From positions 1 through 56,776 of the forward strand of contig RZYX01000004.1 of assembly GCA_009930155.1 (NCBI GenBank): DNA of 56,776 bases, given 5' to 3'. Shown piece by piece: positions 25,609 through 34,645 of this stretch. Origin of the DNA: Clostridia bacterium. Lineage in GTDB: Bacteria > Bacillota_A > Clostridia > Oscillospirales > Acutalibacteraceae. The position numbers and the translations under genes were made by a program. Numbering within the stretch: position 1 is the stretch's first letter; every line of letters starts with the position of its first letter. The notes below the pieces were generated by a model. That model searched no databases. It was not told where the DNA came from and worked only from the letters and a program-made list of their open reading frames with translations.

Positions 25609-26544
25609 TTATACTATGCTATAAACAGCAATTGCCATAAATAATCCAATGGTGCACAGAGTTGACATTGACAAGCAAGTGGATATATATTCATCATCAT
25701 TTTTGACATCTGCAAACAGCGGTATAACAAAAGGAGCGGGTAAGGAGAACATAACCATTAAACCAATCATAAAATTTTTATCGAAAGGAATTATGGCGAA
25801 AAGCAAGAGCGATACAAGAGTTAGCAATACAGCACATAGCAAAAAGCGTAAAGCTACTGTGATAAACACTGGTCGTAGCAATTCCTTTTTAAGCGACAAT
25901 TCATAGCCTACAATGATTAATATAATGCAAGCTGTGGGAGCTGTTATAAAGCTTATTGTTTGTGTATAAATGCTATGAATGGGTGATGCCATAAACCAGT
26001 TTCCAAGCCCAAGAACGCCAAGCAAAACACCCAAAAGCATACCGTCGGCGGCGGGCTTTTTAATCATGTTTGTGACGATTGATTTAGCAGTGCTTTTCTT
26101 TCCGTCGGTAGATTGTAACATGGCAAGATACACTGTATAGGCAAATATGGTTTGTCCTACATCTATAGTCGCAAAAGTAGAAATATTTTCAGCGCCAACC
26201 AGAACGCTATAAAGTGCATATCCTAGCATGCCAGCTTCAAAGCAGGTAAGTAAAAACGGCGTAAATGTATGATATGGTTTCACAAGTGGTCGGACAAGAT
26301 AACCCGCTCTAAGAGCAACGCTACACGCACAGAAGATGACAACAAATATTAGCAAAACACGCAGGTTGTATTTTGCCGTGAAGAAGGCGTTAAATAGAAC
26401 TAAAGGCAGAGTGATATTGCCAATAATGGACTTTAATGCACCAAGCCCTTCTTCGCTAAAAAGTTGTTTCTTTTTGCAAAACAAACCAATGCCAATAGCA
26501 ATGAGCACCGGTAGTATCATTTTTATGATTTCTGTTACGAACAT
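25609..26544 (-). CDS. AEC (auxin efflux carrier) family transporter
   Basis: 311 residues, ten hydrophobic segments in two halves, matching PF03547. Bacterial members transport malate and related small organic acids; the substrate here is unknown. The ATG at 26544 has AAGGTGG about 9 nt upstream; the GTG at 26556 is inside that Shine-Dalgarno. Lies behind the terminator of the lsr operon on the same strand, 55 bp after lsrF including the terminator, so it could be read through at a low level and move an AI-2 related compound, but nothing in the sequence shows this. Confidence 0.88.
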   Translation of the reverse strand: MFVTEIIKMILPVLIAIGIGLFCKKKQLFSEEGLGALKSIIGNITLPLVLFNAFFTAKYNLRVLLIFVVIFCACSVALRAGYLVRPLVKPYHTFTPFLLTCFEAGMLGYALYSVLVGAENISTFATIDVGQTIFAYTVYLAMLQSTDGKKSTAKSIVTNMIKKPAADGMLLGVLLGVLGLGNWFMASPIHSIYTQTISFITAPTACIILIIVGYELSLKKELLRPVFITVALRFLLCAVLLTLVSLLLFAIIPFDKNFMIGLMVMFSLPAPFVIPLFADVKNDDEYISTCLSMSTLCTIGLFMAIAVYSIV

Positions 26545-26564
26545 ACCATTAACCACCTTACTAA

Positions 26565-26597
26565 CAAAAAAGGCAGACGGATTGCCTGCCTTTTTAT
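26565..26597 (-). terminator. Terminator of the lsrACDBF operon
   Basis: Minus strand: AAAAAGGCAG / CTGCCTTTTT stem (26586-26595, 26567-26576), 9-nt loop, then further T. It stands 15 bp after the lsrF stop codon. Confidence 0.88.
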
Positions 26598-26610
26598 AAT
26601 TGTTTTAATT

Positions 26611-27492
26611 TCATTTGTTGATAGCATCTTGAAAAAATTCCCATGCCTTTTTGTCTGTGAATCCTTCATGTACAATTTTAGCAATGGCAGCACACATTTC
26701 TACAGGGTTTTCACTTTGGAATATATTGCGTCCCATGTCAAGCCCACGAGCACCACCAGAAATAGATTTATATGCAAGTTCAAGAGCTTCATTTTCGGGC
26801 AACTTTTTACCTCCTGCAACAACAATAGGCACAGGGCAAGCTGCGACTACTTCTTCAAAATTATCACAGTAATAGGTTTTTATAATATTAGCACCCATTT
26901 CAGCAACAATTCTAGTAGCGAGTTTAAAGAAACGGTCTGTACGGTCCATGTCTTTGCCAACTGCAATAACACCCATTGTTGGAATACTGTAACGAAGACC
27001 TGCATTAATAGTTTTTGACAAATTATCAATACTTGATAATTGACCATCGGCACCAATAAAGGTTTGTATAGCCATACAATCTGCGTTCATACGAATAGCA
27101 TCTTCTATGTCTACAGCTATAATCTCATGAGAGAGGTCATCGTCAATCATTGACGAGCCAGAAGTTGTACGAAGAGCAATAGCTTTTTTGCAATCTGGTG
27201 AAATACAAGTGCGTAATGCACCACGGGTGCTCATTAATACATCTACATTATCAAATAGTTTTGGAACTATAAGGTCAAGACGCTCAAGCCCAGCAGTTGA
27301 ACCCATAAAATATCCATGGTCAAATGCAAACATAACGGTGTTGCCACTTTTAGGGTCAAAAATATTAGAAAGGTGTTTTTTCATGCCCCAATCTAAGTTG
27401 TTAGAACCTTTTATATGAAAGCTTCCTTGGTTTGCAAATGGGATTTCTGTGTGATAATTTTTTGCGACTCTTAGTCCTTCTTTATCCGCCAT
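26611..27492 (-). CDS. lsrF: AI-2 aldolase/thiolase LsrF
   Basis: 293 residues. Class I aldolase-fold enzyme that transfers the acetyl group of 3-hydroxy-2,4-pentadione-5-phosphate to CoA, the last step of AI-2 breakdown, giving DHAP and acetyl-CoA. Recognised from FAFDHGYFMGSTAGLERLD, STRGALRTC and the Schiff-base lysine segment GANIIKTYYCDNFEEV; near-normal length. RBS GGAGGA before the ATG. Last gene of lsrACDBF, separated from lsrB by a hairpin-bearing spacer of 95 bp. Confidence 0.95.
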   Translation of the reverse strand: MADKEGLRVAKNYHTEIPFANQGSFHIKGSNNLDWGMKKHLSNIFDPKSGNTVMFAFDHGYFMGSTAGLERLDLIVPKLFDNVDVLMSTRGALRTCISPDCKKAIALRTTSGSSMIDDDLSHEIIAVDIEDAIRMNADCMAIQTFIGADGQLSSIDNLSKTINAGLRYSIPTMGVIAVGKDMDRTDRFFKLATRIVAEMGANIIKTYYCDNFEEVVAACPVPIVVAGGKKLPENEALELAYKSISGGARGLDMGRNIFQSENPVEMCAAIAKIVHEGFTDKKAWEFFQDAINK

Positions 27493-27522
27493 GAAAATCC
27501 TCCATCTTATATAAGTTTTTGA

Positions 27523-27553
27523 GTATGGCTGAGGGGTTAACCTTCAGCCATAC
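27523..27553 (-). repeat. RNA hairpin between lsrB and lsrF
   Basis: Perfect 10-bp arms GTATGGCTGA / TCAGCCATAC (27523-27532, 27544-27553) without a T tract on the minus strand. It follows the gene for the periplasmic-type binding protein, where such hairpins protect the upstream mRNA and give the binding protein a higher yield than the genes after it. Confidence 0.6.
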
Positions 27554-27587
27554 TGCTTATAATTATTGATTTAAACTAAACTATAAA

Positions 27588-28691
27588 TTAGAAGTTGTAG
27601 TTGTTCATATTATCTTTTGTAAATACTACACGCTCAGGCAACAAAACAACACCGTTGTTCTTTGCTGCTGTTATAGCACCACTTGCAAGAACATCATTTG
27701 GCATGATTTCAACTTCGCCAATATCAGGAATATCGATTTTGTCACCAACTTCTACGGAGTTTCCAGCGGCAATATAGGCAGCTAAATAGCAACCGATTGC
27801 GCCCTGAATACCACAATCCCAAAGTCCCCATCTTTCAATTACTCCTGCTGTGCAATAATCTTTGATTGACATTGGAGAAGCAAAGCCAGTAATTGTAATA
27901 TCTTCTTTTGTTAAGCCTTTGTTTTGTGCGGCTTTGCACTGGCCAGGAAGGGCAGTAGAGTCGTTGCATATTATAAGGTCAATGTCTTTGTTAGCTTCAA
28001 GAATAGAAGAACCAATAGAAACGGCTTTTTCTGCATCTTGCTCAGAGTAGTAGTTAGAAGGAGCAACATTTACCCATTTTGGATAAGTTTCTTTAATATA
28101 ATTTTCGCCTGCAACTTGCCATGAGTTTTGGTCTGCAACAGTTGCCTGTGAGTAGTGCCATGCGTATTTAACTGCTTCTGTTTTTACATCAATGCCACGA
28201 TTCTTAAGTCCGTCAGCACCCATGTCTACAAGCATTTTACCGAGTATTTCAGGCGTACCCTGAGAAACCATTAATGAACGAGCATCGGTTGAAACATCAG
28301 AGTCCCAAGTTACAACAGCTATTCCCTTTGTAATTGCTTGCTTTAAAGCAGAGTCAAGTCCTGTTGCATCTACTGAAGAAATACAAATGGCGTCAGCACC
28401 ACTTGCAACAGCATTGTTTATAACTTGAACCTGATCTGTAACAGCCGCATTTGGGCTGCCTTGATAATCAACTGTGAATCCCCATTTTTCAGCGTATTCT
28501 TGTGTACCATCATTAGCAGATTCAAAGAATGCGTTACCAGTAAGCTTTGGAACAAATACAACGGTTTTATCTTTTATACTTGTTGTTTCGCTTTTGTCTT
28601 TGTCTGTGTCTGAACTTTCTGTAGTCTTTTTACAGGATGCAAATGATAATATCATAGCAACCGATAGTAGAAAAGGAATTATTTTTTTCAT
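27588..28691 (-). CDS. lsrB: AI-2 binding lipoprotein LsrB
   Basis: 367 residues. Surface lipoprotein of the Lsr ABC importer. Signal peptide and lipobox (ILSFASC, Cys ~20), Ser/Thr/Asp-rich linker, then a type I periplasmic-binding fold of the LsrB/RbsB group: VFVPKLTGNAFFESANDG (with the Lys that contacts AI-2 in LsrB), TWDSDV, an ADQNSWQ segment (the Asp-Gln pair) and TGFASPMS. Known LsrB binding residues are thus at least partly kept; clostridial members are known to vary at the others. RBS AGGAGG. Confidence 0.92.
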   Translation of the reverse strand: MKKIIPFLLSVAMILSFASCKKTTESSDTDKDKSETTSIKDKTVVFVPKLTGNAFFESANDGTQEYAEKWGFTVDYQGSPNAAVTDQVQVINNAVASGADAICISSVDATGLDSALKQAITKGIAVVTWDSDVSTDARSLMVSQGTPEILGKMLVDMGADGLKNRGIDVKTEAVKYAWHYSQATVADQNSWQVAGENYIKETYPKWVNVAPSNYYSEQDAEKAVSIGSSILEANKDIDLIICNDSTALPGQCKAAQNKGLTKEDITITGFASPMSIKDYCTAGVIERWGLWDCGIQGAIGCYLAAYIAAGNSVEVGDKIDIPDIGEVEIMPNDVLASGAITAAKNNGVVLLPERVVFTKDNMNNYNF

Positions 28692-28755
28692 GTTTATTAC
28701 TCAACCTCCTGATTTTTATTATTTGTAAAGCTCAAGTTGAACTACAAATACAGTA

Positions 28756-29799
28756 TTAGTTTGCCTCTTTTTGCTTAGAAAAAAACTTGTTTAATAATAT
28801 TGGTGCTCTGGAATTTCCTGCCAATGAGCGACCGATGATAACAGTTAGCAATAAAATGCCGACAGGAATATCAAGATATTGGGTGCTAACGCCAAAACTG
28901 AGAGGTAATCCAAAACGCAATGTTCCTATTACCACGGCGGCAAGAGCAGTGCCGATTATGCTTCCTTTACCGCCTGTGCTTAAAGTACCACCAAGTACAA
29001 CTGCGGTAATAATTGGCAAGGTGAATGTTAGCCCAATGTCACTTTTGGCTGTGCCAAGATATGCTGTGAGCACAACTCCAGCGATAGATGAACCTATACC
29101 GCTTAGAACATAAGTGCTAAGGGTTATTAGACGACTGTTGATGCCAGAAAATTCGGCGGCTTTTTGATTAACACCAACGAGAAAGACACGCCTGCCATAT
29201 TTAGTTTTATGGAGCAAGAAATAACAAAAAACAATAAGAATAATGAAAATAATCAATTGATTTGGAATTACATCAAACAGTTTGAAACTTGAAATTTTAG
29301 TAAAGCTTTCTGGAAAGCCACTTATACCTTTATAACTTTCTGTGGCGGATGCTCTAGAAATTAGCAGTGCGATTCCAGCATAAAGAAAGCTGCCGCCAAG
29401 AGTCACGACCATAGGCTGAACACCGCAATAGGCAACAAGAAAGCCAGAAAATGCACCGCATAATGCGGCAACAACAACAGCAACAATAACAGCCATCCAA
29501 ATATTAAGCCCTGCATCTTGCCACGTCACTCCAATTACAATTGATGTTAGACCAACAATGGCTCCTGCTTGAATGTCAATGCCACCAGTAACCATAACAA
29601 AAGTAACAAACAGTGAAATAATGCAGATGGAAATAATATCATTTATAGAAAATAGCATACGAGAGAATGTGAACTTATCACTAGCAATTGAAAATATAGC
29701 AAATTCAAGTAGAAGAATAAAAGCTAAAACTGTTTCCCAACTTCTAAAATTTTTAAATCCGCTTTTAAAATGTACCAACCCAGAATTAGTGTTTTGCAT
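28756..29799 (-). CDS. lsrD: AI-2 ABC transporter permease LsrD
   Basis: 347 residues, BPD_transp_2 family with about nine membrane helices; signatures GGIDIQAGAIVGL and VVLGGTLSTGGKGSIIGT. Pairs with LsrC as membrane channel. Its ATG overlaps the lsrC stop (TAATG), with AAGGAG inside the end of lsrC. Gene order A-C-D-B-F equals that of the enteric lsr operon. Confidence 0.9.
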   Translation of the reverse strand: MQNTNSGLVHFKSGFKNFRSWETVLAFILLLEFAIFSIASDKFTFSRMLFSINDIISICIISLFVTFVMVTGGIDIQAGAIVGLTSIVIGVTWQDAGLNIWMAVIVAVVVAALCGAFSGFLVAYCGVQPMVVTLGGSFLYAGIALLISRASATESYKGISGFPESFTKISSFKLFDVIPNQLIIFIILIVFCYFLLHKTKYGRRVFLVGVNQKAAEFSGINSRLITLSTYVLSGIGSSIAGVVLTAYLGTAKSDIGLTFTLPIITAVVLGGTLSTGGKGSIIGTALAAVVIGTLRFGLPLSFGVSTQYLDIPVGILLLTVIIGRSLAGNSRAPILLNKFFSKQKEAN

Positions 29800-30815
29800 T
29801 ACTGCTCATCTCCTTTCGCTGGGGTAGCTATAGTCGTTCTTGCAATAAGGCGTTGTTGATGATTTTTTGTGGCTGTTCGGTTTTGGGATAAAGCATCTAT
29901 AACAACAATAGTGATGAGTAGAATTCCTGTTATAGTATTGTCGTAGTCAGATGAAAAACCTAGGAACACTAAAATTCTGCCAACGGAGGACATTATAATT
30001 GCACCAATAGTTGCACCAGCAAGACTTCCAAGCCCGCCCGAAAGACTAATTCCTCCTAAAACGCAAGCGGCAATAGCTCGTAGTTCATAACCATTACCTG
30101 CTGTAGAGGTTATAAATCCAATACGAGATGAATAAACAATTCCTGCAATCGAGGCAAGAACACTACAAATTATATAGGCTAGAATTTTTGTCTTTATTGT
30201 AGGAATACCAACAAGTGTTGCGCCAGAAGCATTGTCGCCTACAGCAATAAAATATTTGCCTTTGCGAGTGCGAGTAAGAATTAGATTGCCTATAATTACA
30301 AAAACTAAAACTACCGCAAAGTAGATTGTAAGATTGCCAATTAGCTTTGCGTGAGAAAGGCTAGTAAACCATGCGGGTAAATTTTCTACCCACGCACCAT
30401 TTGTATATACATAAATTAAACCACGCACAATTCCGTTAGTGCCAAGGGTGAAAATCAAAGATGGGATTCCTAAAGAAGCTATGCCCCAACCGTTAAATAA
30501 ACCAATGATTGCACCGATTAATATCGAGGCGATTAATGCAAGACCCCATGAACCTCCATCCCGAAGTAAGGTTGATGCTACTGCTGCGGATAAACCCAGC
30601 GTAGCGCCAATTGAAACATCAATCTCACCAGTAAAAATTGTGAAAGCAATACCGCAGGCAAGCAAGGTAAATACTACGCTATCGTTTAGGCAGTTTAGTA
30701 AACTGGTGGCGGATAGAAAGCTTGGGTTAACTAAACCAACTCCACCAAATAAAATGATAAGAAATAGTAAACTGCTTATTTCACGCATTTTGAATATCTT
30801 TTTAATAGTACTCAT
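29799..30815 (-). CDS. lsrC: AI-2 ABC transporter permease LsrC
   Basis: 338 residues, same BPD_transp_2 family; signatures TIFTGEIDVSIGATLGLSAA and CVLGGISLSGGLGSLAGATIG. About nine to ten helices. An RBS (GAAGGTG) precedes the ATG; it follows lsrA by 18 bp and overlaps lsrD by one base. Confidence 0.9.
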   Translation of the reverse strand: MSTIKKIFKMREISSLLFLIILFGGVGLVNPSFLSATSLLNCLNDSVVFTLLACGIAFTIFTGEIDVSIGATLGLSAAVASTLLRDGGSWGLALIASILIGAIIGLFNGWGIASLGIPSLIFTLGTNGIVRGLIYVYTNGAWVENLPAWFTSLSHAKLIGNLTIYFAVVLVFVIIGNLILTRTRKGKYFIAVGDNASGATLVGIPTIKTKILAYIICSVLASIAGIVYSSRIGFITSTAGNGYELRAIAACVLGGISLSGGLGSLAGATIGAIIMSSVGRILVFLGFSSDYDNTITGILLITIVVIDALSQNRTATKNHQQRLIARTTIATPAKGDEQ

Positions 30816-30833
30816 AGTTTCACCTTCTTTTAA

Positions 30834-32348
30834 TTAGGCAACACCAAAGGCTGCCGCCATCAATTTGTCTTGATTAATATCATCTTTAATAAATTCACCA
30901 TTGATATGTCCTTGATAAACAGTTACAGCACGGTCAGAAAGCCCTACAATCTCTTCCATGTCAGATGAAATTAGCATTACAGCTACGCCCTTATCACGGA
31001 GCTTTTCAATTATTTTATACATATCTTCTCTTGCTGCCGCATCAATTCCGCGTGTGGGCTCATCCAATATAACAAGTTTTGGAAGAGTGGTGAGGGAGCG
31101 GGCAAAAACAACTTTTTGTTGATTGCCACCTGAAAGACTACCTATAGGTTGTTCTTGTCCTGTTGCTTTAATACGAAAGTCGTCAATATATTTTTTTGTT
31201 TCACTTTTTTCATACTTTCTATTTACAAATAATTTTCCCATAAGGTTTCTTGAAAGTAATGCGGTAGTAGTATTTTCTGCAATATCTCTGATTTTAAACA
31301 AACCATGCAAATGTCTGTCCTCAGGCACAAAATTAATACCAGCATCCAAAATTTTTGAGGTAGGCAAACCCGTAATATCTTTGCCTTGCAAATAAACCTT
31401 TCCACCAAGAACTTTATCTCGTCCAAAAATCGTGCCAGCAATTTCTGTGCGGCTTGCACCAACAACTCCAGCAACACCCAATATTTCTCCTGGATACACT
31501 TTAAGGTTGATATTACTAAAGCCATAACCAGAAAAATCATCAAGCACAAGAACAGGCTCCAACCCCTTATAGTCAATGGCTTTTCTTAGGGCACATTCCT
31601 TTTCATCAGTGCATTCCATGTTGGGTGGCAACAATCCTTTAACGAGCATATCACGGTTGAACTCGCTCACAGGTCCGCCTAGAGTTACAACACCATCTCG
31701 TAATATTGAAACATGAGTTGCAATTTCAAAGACCTCGCTAAGACGATGAGTAATATAGATTATTCCAATACCTTTTTGCTTTAAGTCGTTTATGCTTTTA
31801 AACAAACTTTTAACTTCATCAAAGGTAAGGGCACTTGTAGGCTCGTCTAAAATTAACAAACGAGAGTTACGAAGCAAACCACGCAAAATTTCTACTAACT
31901 GTTGTTCTGCAATGGAAAGACTGCTTGCCTTACGGTTTAAATCCAGAGTCCAACCAATTTCATCCATAGTTGATAAAAGTCGTTTGTGCAAATCTCCTCT
32001 TTTTTCGCTGAAACCGATTATTACATTTTCTTCAACTGTCATGTTTGGAAAAAGCATAGGTTCTTGTGGCACCATATATATACCATGTGCCAGTGCTACG
32101 GCAGGCTTTGAAAGTTTTACCGTTTTGCCAGAAATTTCAATATCACCTTTGTCTGGTTGATAAATTCCCATGATTATTTTCATCAATGTACTTTTTCCTG
32201 CACCATTACCGCCAATCAGAGCAAGAACATCTCCTGGGTGCACTGTAAGGCTAATGCCTTTTAATACAGAGTTTTGCCCAAAAGATTTGTAGATTCCTTT
32301 AACACAAAGCAAGGTGTCGTTGTTTTGGTTTTTATTTTTTTGTTCCAT
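30834..32348 (-). CDS. lsrA: AI-2 ABC transporter ATPase LsrA
   Basis: 504 residues, two tandem ABC domains of the RbsA/LsrA type. First domain: Walker A GGNGAGKSTLMK (~43-54), signature LSIAEQQLVE (~150), Walker B LLILDEPTSAL. Second domain: degenerate Walker A GVVGASRTE but good signature LSGGNQQKV and Walker B LVILDEPTRGID, the usual asymmetry in this family. RBS GGAGG. First gene of the lsrACDBF operon; a possible promoter lies at 32477-32505. Confidence 0.93.
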   Translation of the reverse strand: MEQKNKNQNNDTLLCVKGIYKSFGQNSVLKGISLTVHPGDVLALIGGNGAGKSTLMKIIMGIYQPDKGDIEISGKTVKLSKPAVALAHGIYMVPQEPMLFPNMTVEENVIIGFSEKRGDLHKRLLSTMDEIGWTLDLNRKASSLSIAEQQLVEILRGLLRNSRLLILDEPTSALTFDEVKSLFKSINDLKQKGIGIIYITHRLSEVFEIATHVSILRDGVVTLGGPVSEFNRDMLVKGLLPPNMECTDEKECALRKAIDYKGLEPVLVLDDFSGYGFSNINLKVYPGEILGVAGVVGASRTEIAGTIFGRDKVLGGKVYLQGKDITGLPTSKILDAGINFVPEDRHLHGLFKIRDIAENTTTALLSRNLMGKLFVNRKYEKSETKKYIDDFRIKATGQEQPIGSLSGGNQQKVVFARSLTTLPKLVILDEPTRGIDAAAREDMYKIIEKLRDKGVAVMLISSDMEEIVGLSDRAVTVYQGHINGEFIKDDINQDKLMAAAFGVA

Positions 32349-32476
32349 TCTTTTACCTCCGCATTACTTAGATTGCTTAATAAAATTTGCTAGAGTCTTT
32401 TGTGCTTTTTAACAGTGGAATATTGTGAACTTTACAGTATCTTTGTGAAACACCCGTATCTAAATAAGTTTTATAA

Positions 32477-32505
32477 AATATAGATAACTACTTACTGTTT
32501 TTGAA
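32477..32505 (-). promoter_or_regulatory. Possible lsrA promoter
   Basis: Minus strand: TTCAAA (32500-32505), 17-bp spacer, TATATT (32477-32482). Four of six and five of six matches to the sigma-A boxes. It would give a leader of about 120 nt. Confidence 0.4.
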
Positions 32506-32591
32506 TAAGGAATGGTTTGTTGCATAAACTCTAATTGTGTAATTTCATAACATATTATTAATTAATATCTGCTGTATAAACAAAAAAATTC

Positions 32592-32609
32592 AGATTATTT
32601 TAATAATCT
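32592..32609. repeat. Palindrome between the divergent lsr units, next to lsrK
   Basis: AGATTATT-TT-AATAATCT, directly before the lsrK Shine-Dalgarno (AGGGGGAG). Candidate operator for the regulator of the locus, which is not encoded in the window, or a 5' UTR hairpin. Confidence 0.45.
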
Positions 32610-32625
32610 TAGGGGGAGCAAAATA

Positions 32626-34188
32626 TTGCAGAAGTATTTATTGGCACTGGATGCTGGAACGGGTAGTGTACGGGCGGTTTTGTTTGATACAAATGGAAAT
32701 CAAATTTGCTGTGTACAAAAAGAATGGGAACACAAGGAAGACCCTAGGTGGCAAGGCAGCATGGATTTTGATTGGGATTACAATTGGAAACTAGCATCTA
32801 GTTGCATTAAAGGTGTGCTAGAGCAAACAAAAATTAACGCATCTGACATATTGGCAATCTCGACTACTTGTATGCGTGAGGGGGTTGTGCTTTATGATTC
32901 TGAAGGTAACGAGATTTGGGCATGTGCCAATGTTGATTCAAGAAGTGTTGACGAAGTTAGTGAACTAATTGAAATGAACCCAGAGCTTGAAAAAGAGATT
33001 TATTTAGAATCTGGACAAACCTTTGCTCTAGGAGCTTTGCCACGAATACTTTGGGTTAAAAATAAGATGCCCGAATTGTATGAAAAAGTTGCTAGCTTGG
33101 GAATGTTTAATGATTGGCTGATTTATAAAATGACTGGCGTTCTTAAAGTAGAGCCAAGCAATGGTTCTACTACGGGAATTTTTGATTTGAAAAAGCGGAC
33201 ATGGGATTCAACAATTGCGGAAAAATGTGGACTGCGTTCGGATATTTTTCCGCCTGTTTGTGAGTGCGGAACTGTTGTCGCAAGCGTGAACGCAAAGGGG
33301 GCAAAAGAAACAGGTCTTGCCGAAGGGACATTTGTAGTTTCAGGCGGTGGAGATGCACAGCTGGGATGTATTGGAGTGGGGATTGTAGATCCGAGTCAAG
33401 CGGCAGTTTTTGGAGGGAGCTTTTGGCAGTATGAATTTAATACAAATTCTGGCAAGACGGACTCGGACCTTCGTGTGCGTGTTAATTGCCATGCAGTGCC
33501 TGAAGTGTGGCAATATGAGGCGTTGTCATTTAAACCTGGGCTTGTTATGAGGTGGTTTAGAGATGGCTTTTGTCAACTTGAAAAACAAGAATCAATGTCT
33601 TTGAAAAAAGATGTTTATTATATTATGGATGAAAAAGCAAAAAAAATTCCTGTTGGATGTTATGGAATGATGTGTGCTTTTTCAGATGTTATGAATTTTA
33701 TAAAGTGGAAACACGCAGCACCTACTTTTACTAATTTTGAGCTGGATTCCGAAAAGTTTAATCGATATACTTTTTATCGTGCTATTTTAGAAAACACAGC
33801 AATGATAACTAAAGGCAATTTGGAGTTAGTGCAAAAAGCTACAGGAAATATGCCAAATGAAATTGTGTTTGCAGGAGGCGCATCAAAAAGCCCTCTGTGG
33901 TGTCAGATTTTGTCTGATGTGCTTGGGCTACCTGTAAAAGTGCCTGTTGTAAAAGAAGCTACAGCTCTTGGTGCGGCTATTTTGGCTGGCTATGGAATTG
34001 GGATATATGACAGCATTTCTGATACAGCACGCAGTTTAGTTCGTTGGGATAAAACTTATGAGCCAAACATGCAAAACCATAAAATTTATAATGAATTATA
34101 TAAAACTTGGAGAGAGGTTTATGCAGCACAGTTAGAACTTGCGGATAAAAAAATTACAAAAAATATGTGGATTGCTCCAGGAGTATAA
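32626..34188 (+). CDS. lsrK: Autoinducer-2 kinase LsrK (FGGY family)
   Basis: 520 residues. Phosphorylates imported AI-2 at C5 and traps it in the cell. FGGY fold: phosphate loop LALDAGTGSVRAVLFDTNGN near the start, STTCMREG (~82), a second ATPase motif VVSGGGDAQLGC (~243) and GGASKSPLWCQILSDVLGLP (~420). Length is the usual one. The start is TTG at 32626 with AGGGGGAG about 8 nt upstream; no nearby in-frame ATG. Divergent from lsrACDBF and followed 29 bp later by a cupin gene, so the assignment as LsrK rather than another sugar kinase rests on context together with the family. Confidence 0.92.
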   Translation: MQKYLLALDAGTGSVRAVLFDTNGNQICCVQKEWEHKEDPRWQGSMDFDWDYNWKLASSCIKGVLEQTKINASDILAISTTCMREGVVLYDSEGNEIWACANVDSRSVDEVSELIEMNPELEKEIYLESGQTFALGALPRILWVKNKMPELYEKVASLGMFNDWLIYKMTGVLKVEPSNGSTTGIFDLKKRTWDSTIAEKCGLRSDIFPPVCECGTVVASVNAKGAKETGLAEGTFVVSGGGDAQLGCIGVGIVDPSQAAVFGGSFWQYEFNTNSGKTDSDLRVRVNCHAVPEVWQYEALSFKPGLVMRWFRDGFCQLEKQESMSLKKDVYYIMDEKAKKIPVGCYGMMCAFSDVMNFIKWKHAAPTFTNFELDSEKFNRYTFYRAILENTAMITKGNLELVQKATGNMPNEIVFAGGASKSPLWCQILSDVLGLPVKVPVVKEATALGAAILAGYGIGIYDSISDTARSLVRWDKTYEPNMQNHKIYNELYKTWREVYAAQLELADKKITKNMWIAPGV

Positions 34189-34217
34189 AGCAAATTTTTA
34201 ATAGGAGGAATGTTAAA

Positions 34218-34586
34218 ATGTTTATAGTTAACGAGAATGAAAAAGAGTATAGATTTGGTGATAATGGGCCCAAGTATTTGATGCAAGGACCACGCATGAA
34301 CTATGCTTTGGTTCAGTTTCAAGCAGGGCATGATTTTCCTGCACATTACCACAACATTATGGAAGAAAATTTTTATATATTAGAGGGTGAAATTGATGTT
34401 GTAGTAGATGATATAGTGCACCATCTTGAAAAAGGCGATTTTATCCACATAGAACCTGGCGAAGTTCACTATTGCATCAATAACTCAGATGCTACTATGA
34501 AAATGGTTTCTACGCTTGCACCTTATCAAGAGTCAGACAAAATAGAAGTTGAAAATTATAACTTTAATGTTAAAAGCAAAAATTAA
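34218..34586 (+). CDS. Small cupin protein of the AI-2 locus
   Basis: 122 residues, one cupin_2 barrel. Metal-binding motif 1, AGHDFPAHYHNIMEENFYILEG, shows the H-x-H ... E pattern; motif 2, GDFIHIEPGEVHYCINN, has the later His. Cytoplasmic. Strong RBS (AGGAGG) 9 nt before the ATG. It is cotranscribed with lsrK and stands where lsrG would be expected; no lsrG-like gene (ABM-domain, ~96 residues) is in the window. It may isomerise phospho-AI-2 ahead of LsrF or otherwise process it, but this is inference. Confidence 0.85.
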   Translation: MFIVNENEKEYRFGDNGPKYLMQGPRMNYALVQFQAGHDFPAHYHNIMEENFYILEGEIDVVVDDIVHHLEKGDFIHIEPGEVHYCINNSDATMKMVSTLAPYQESDKIEVENYNFNVKSKN

Positions 34587-34611
34587 TTGCTTGATTTTCA
34601 ATAATTATTTA

Positions 34612-34645
34612 AAGCCTTCACTGAATAGTATCAGTGGAGGCTTGT
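34612..34645 (+). terminator. Terminator of the lsrK-cupin unit
   Basis: Stem AAGCCTTCACTGA / TCAGTGGAGGCTT (34612-34624, 34631-34643) with one G-T pair and a 6-nt loop, 25 bp after the cupin stop. The T tract is poor. Confidence 0.65.
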
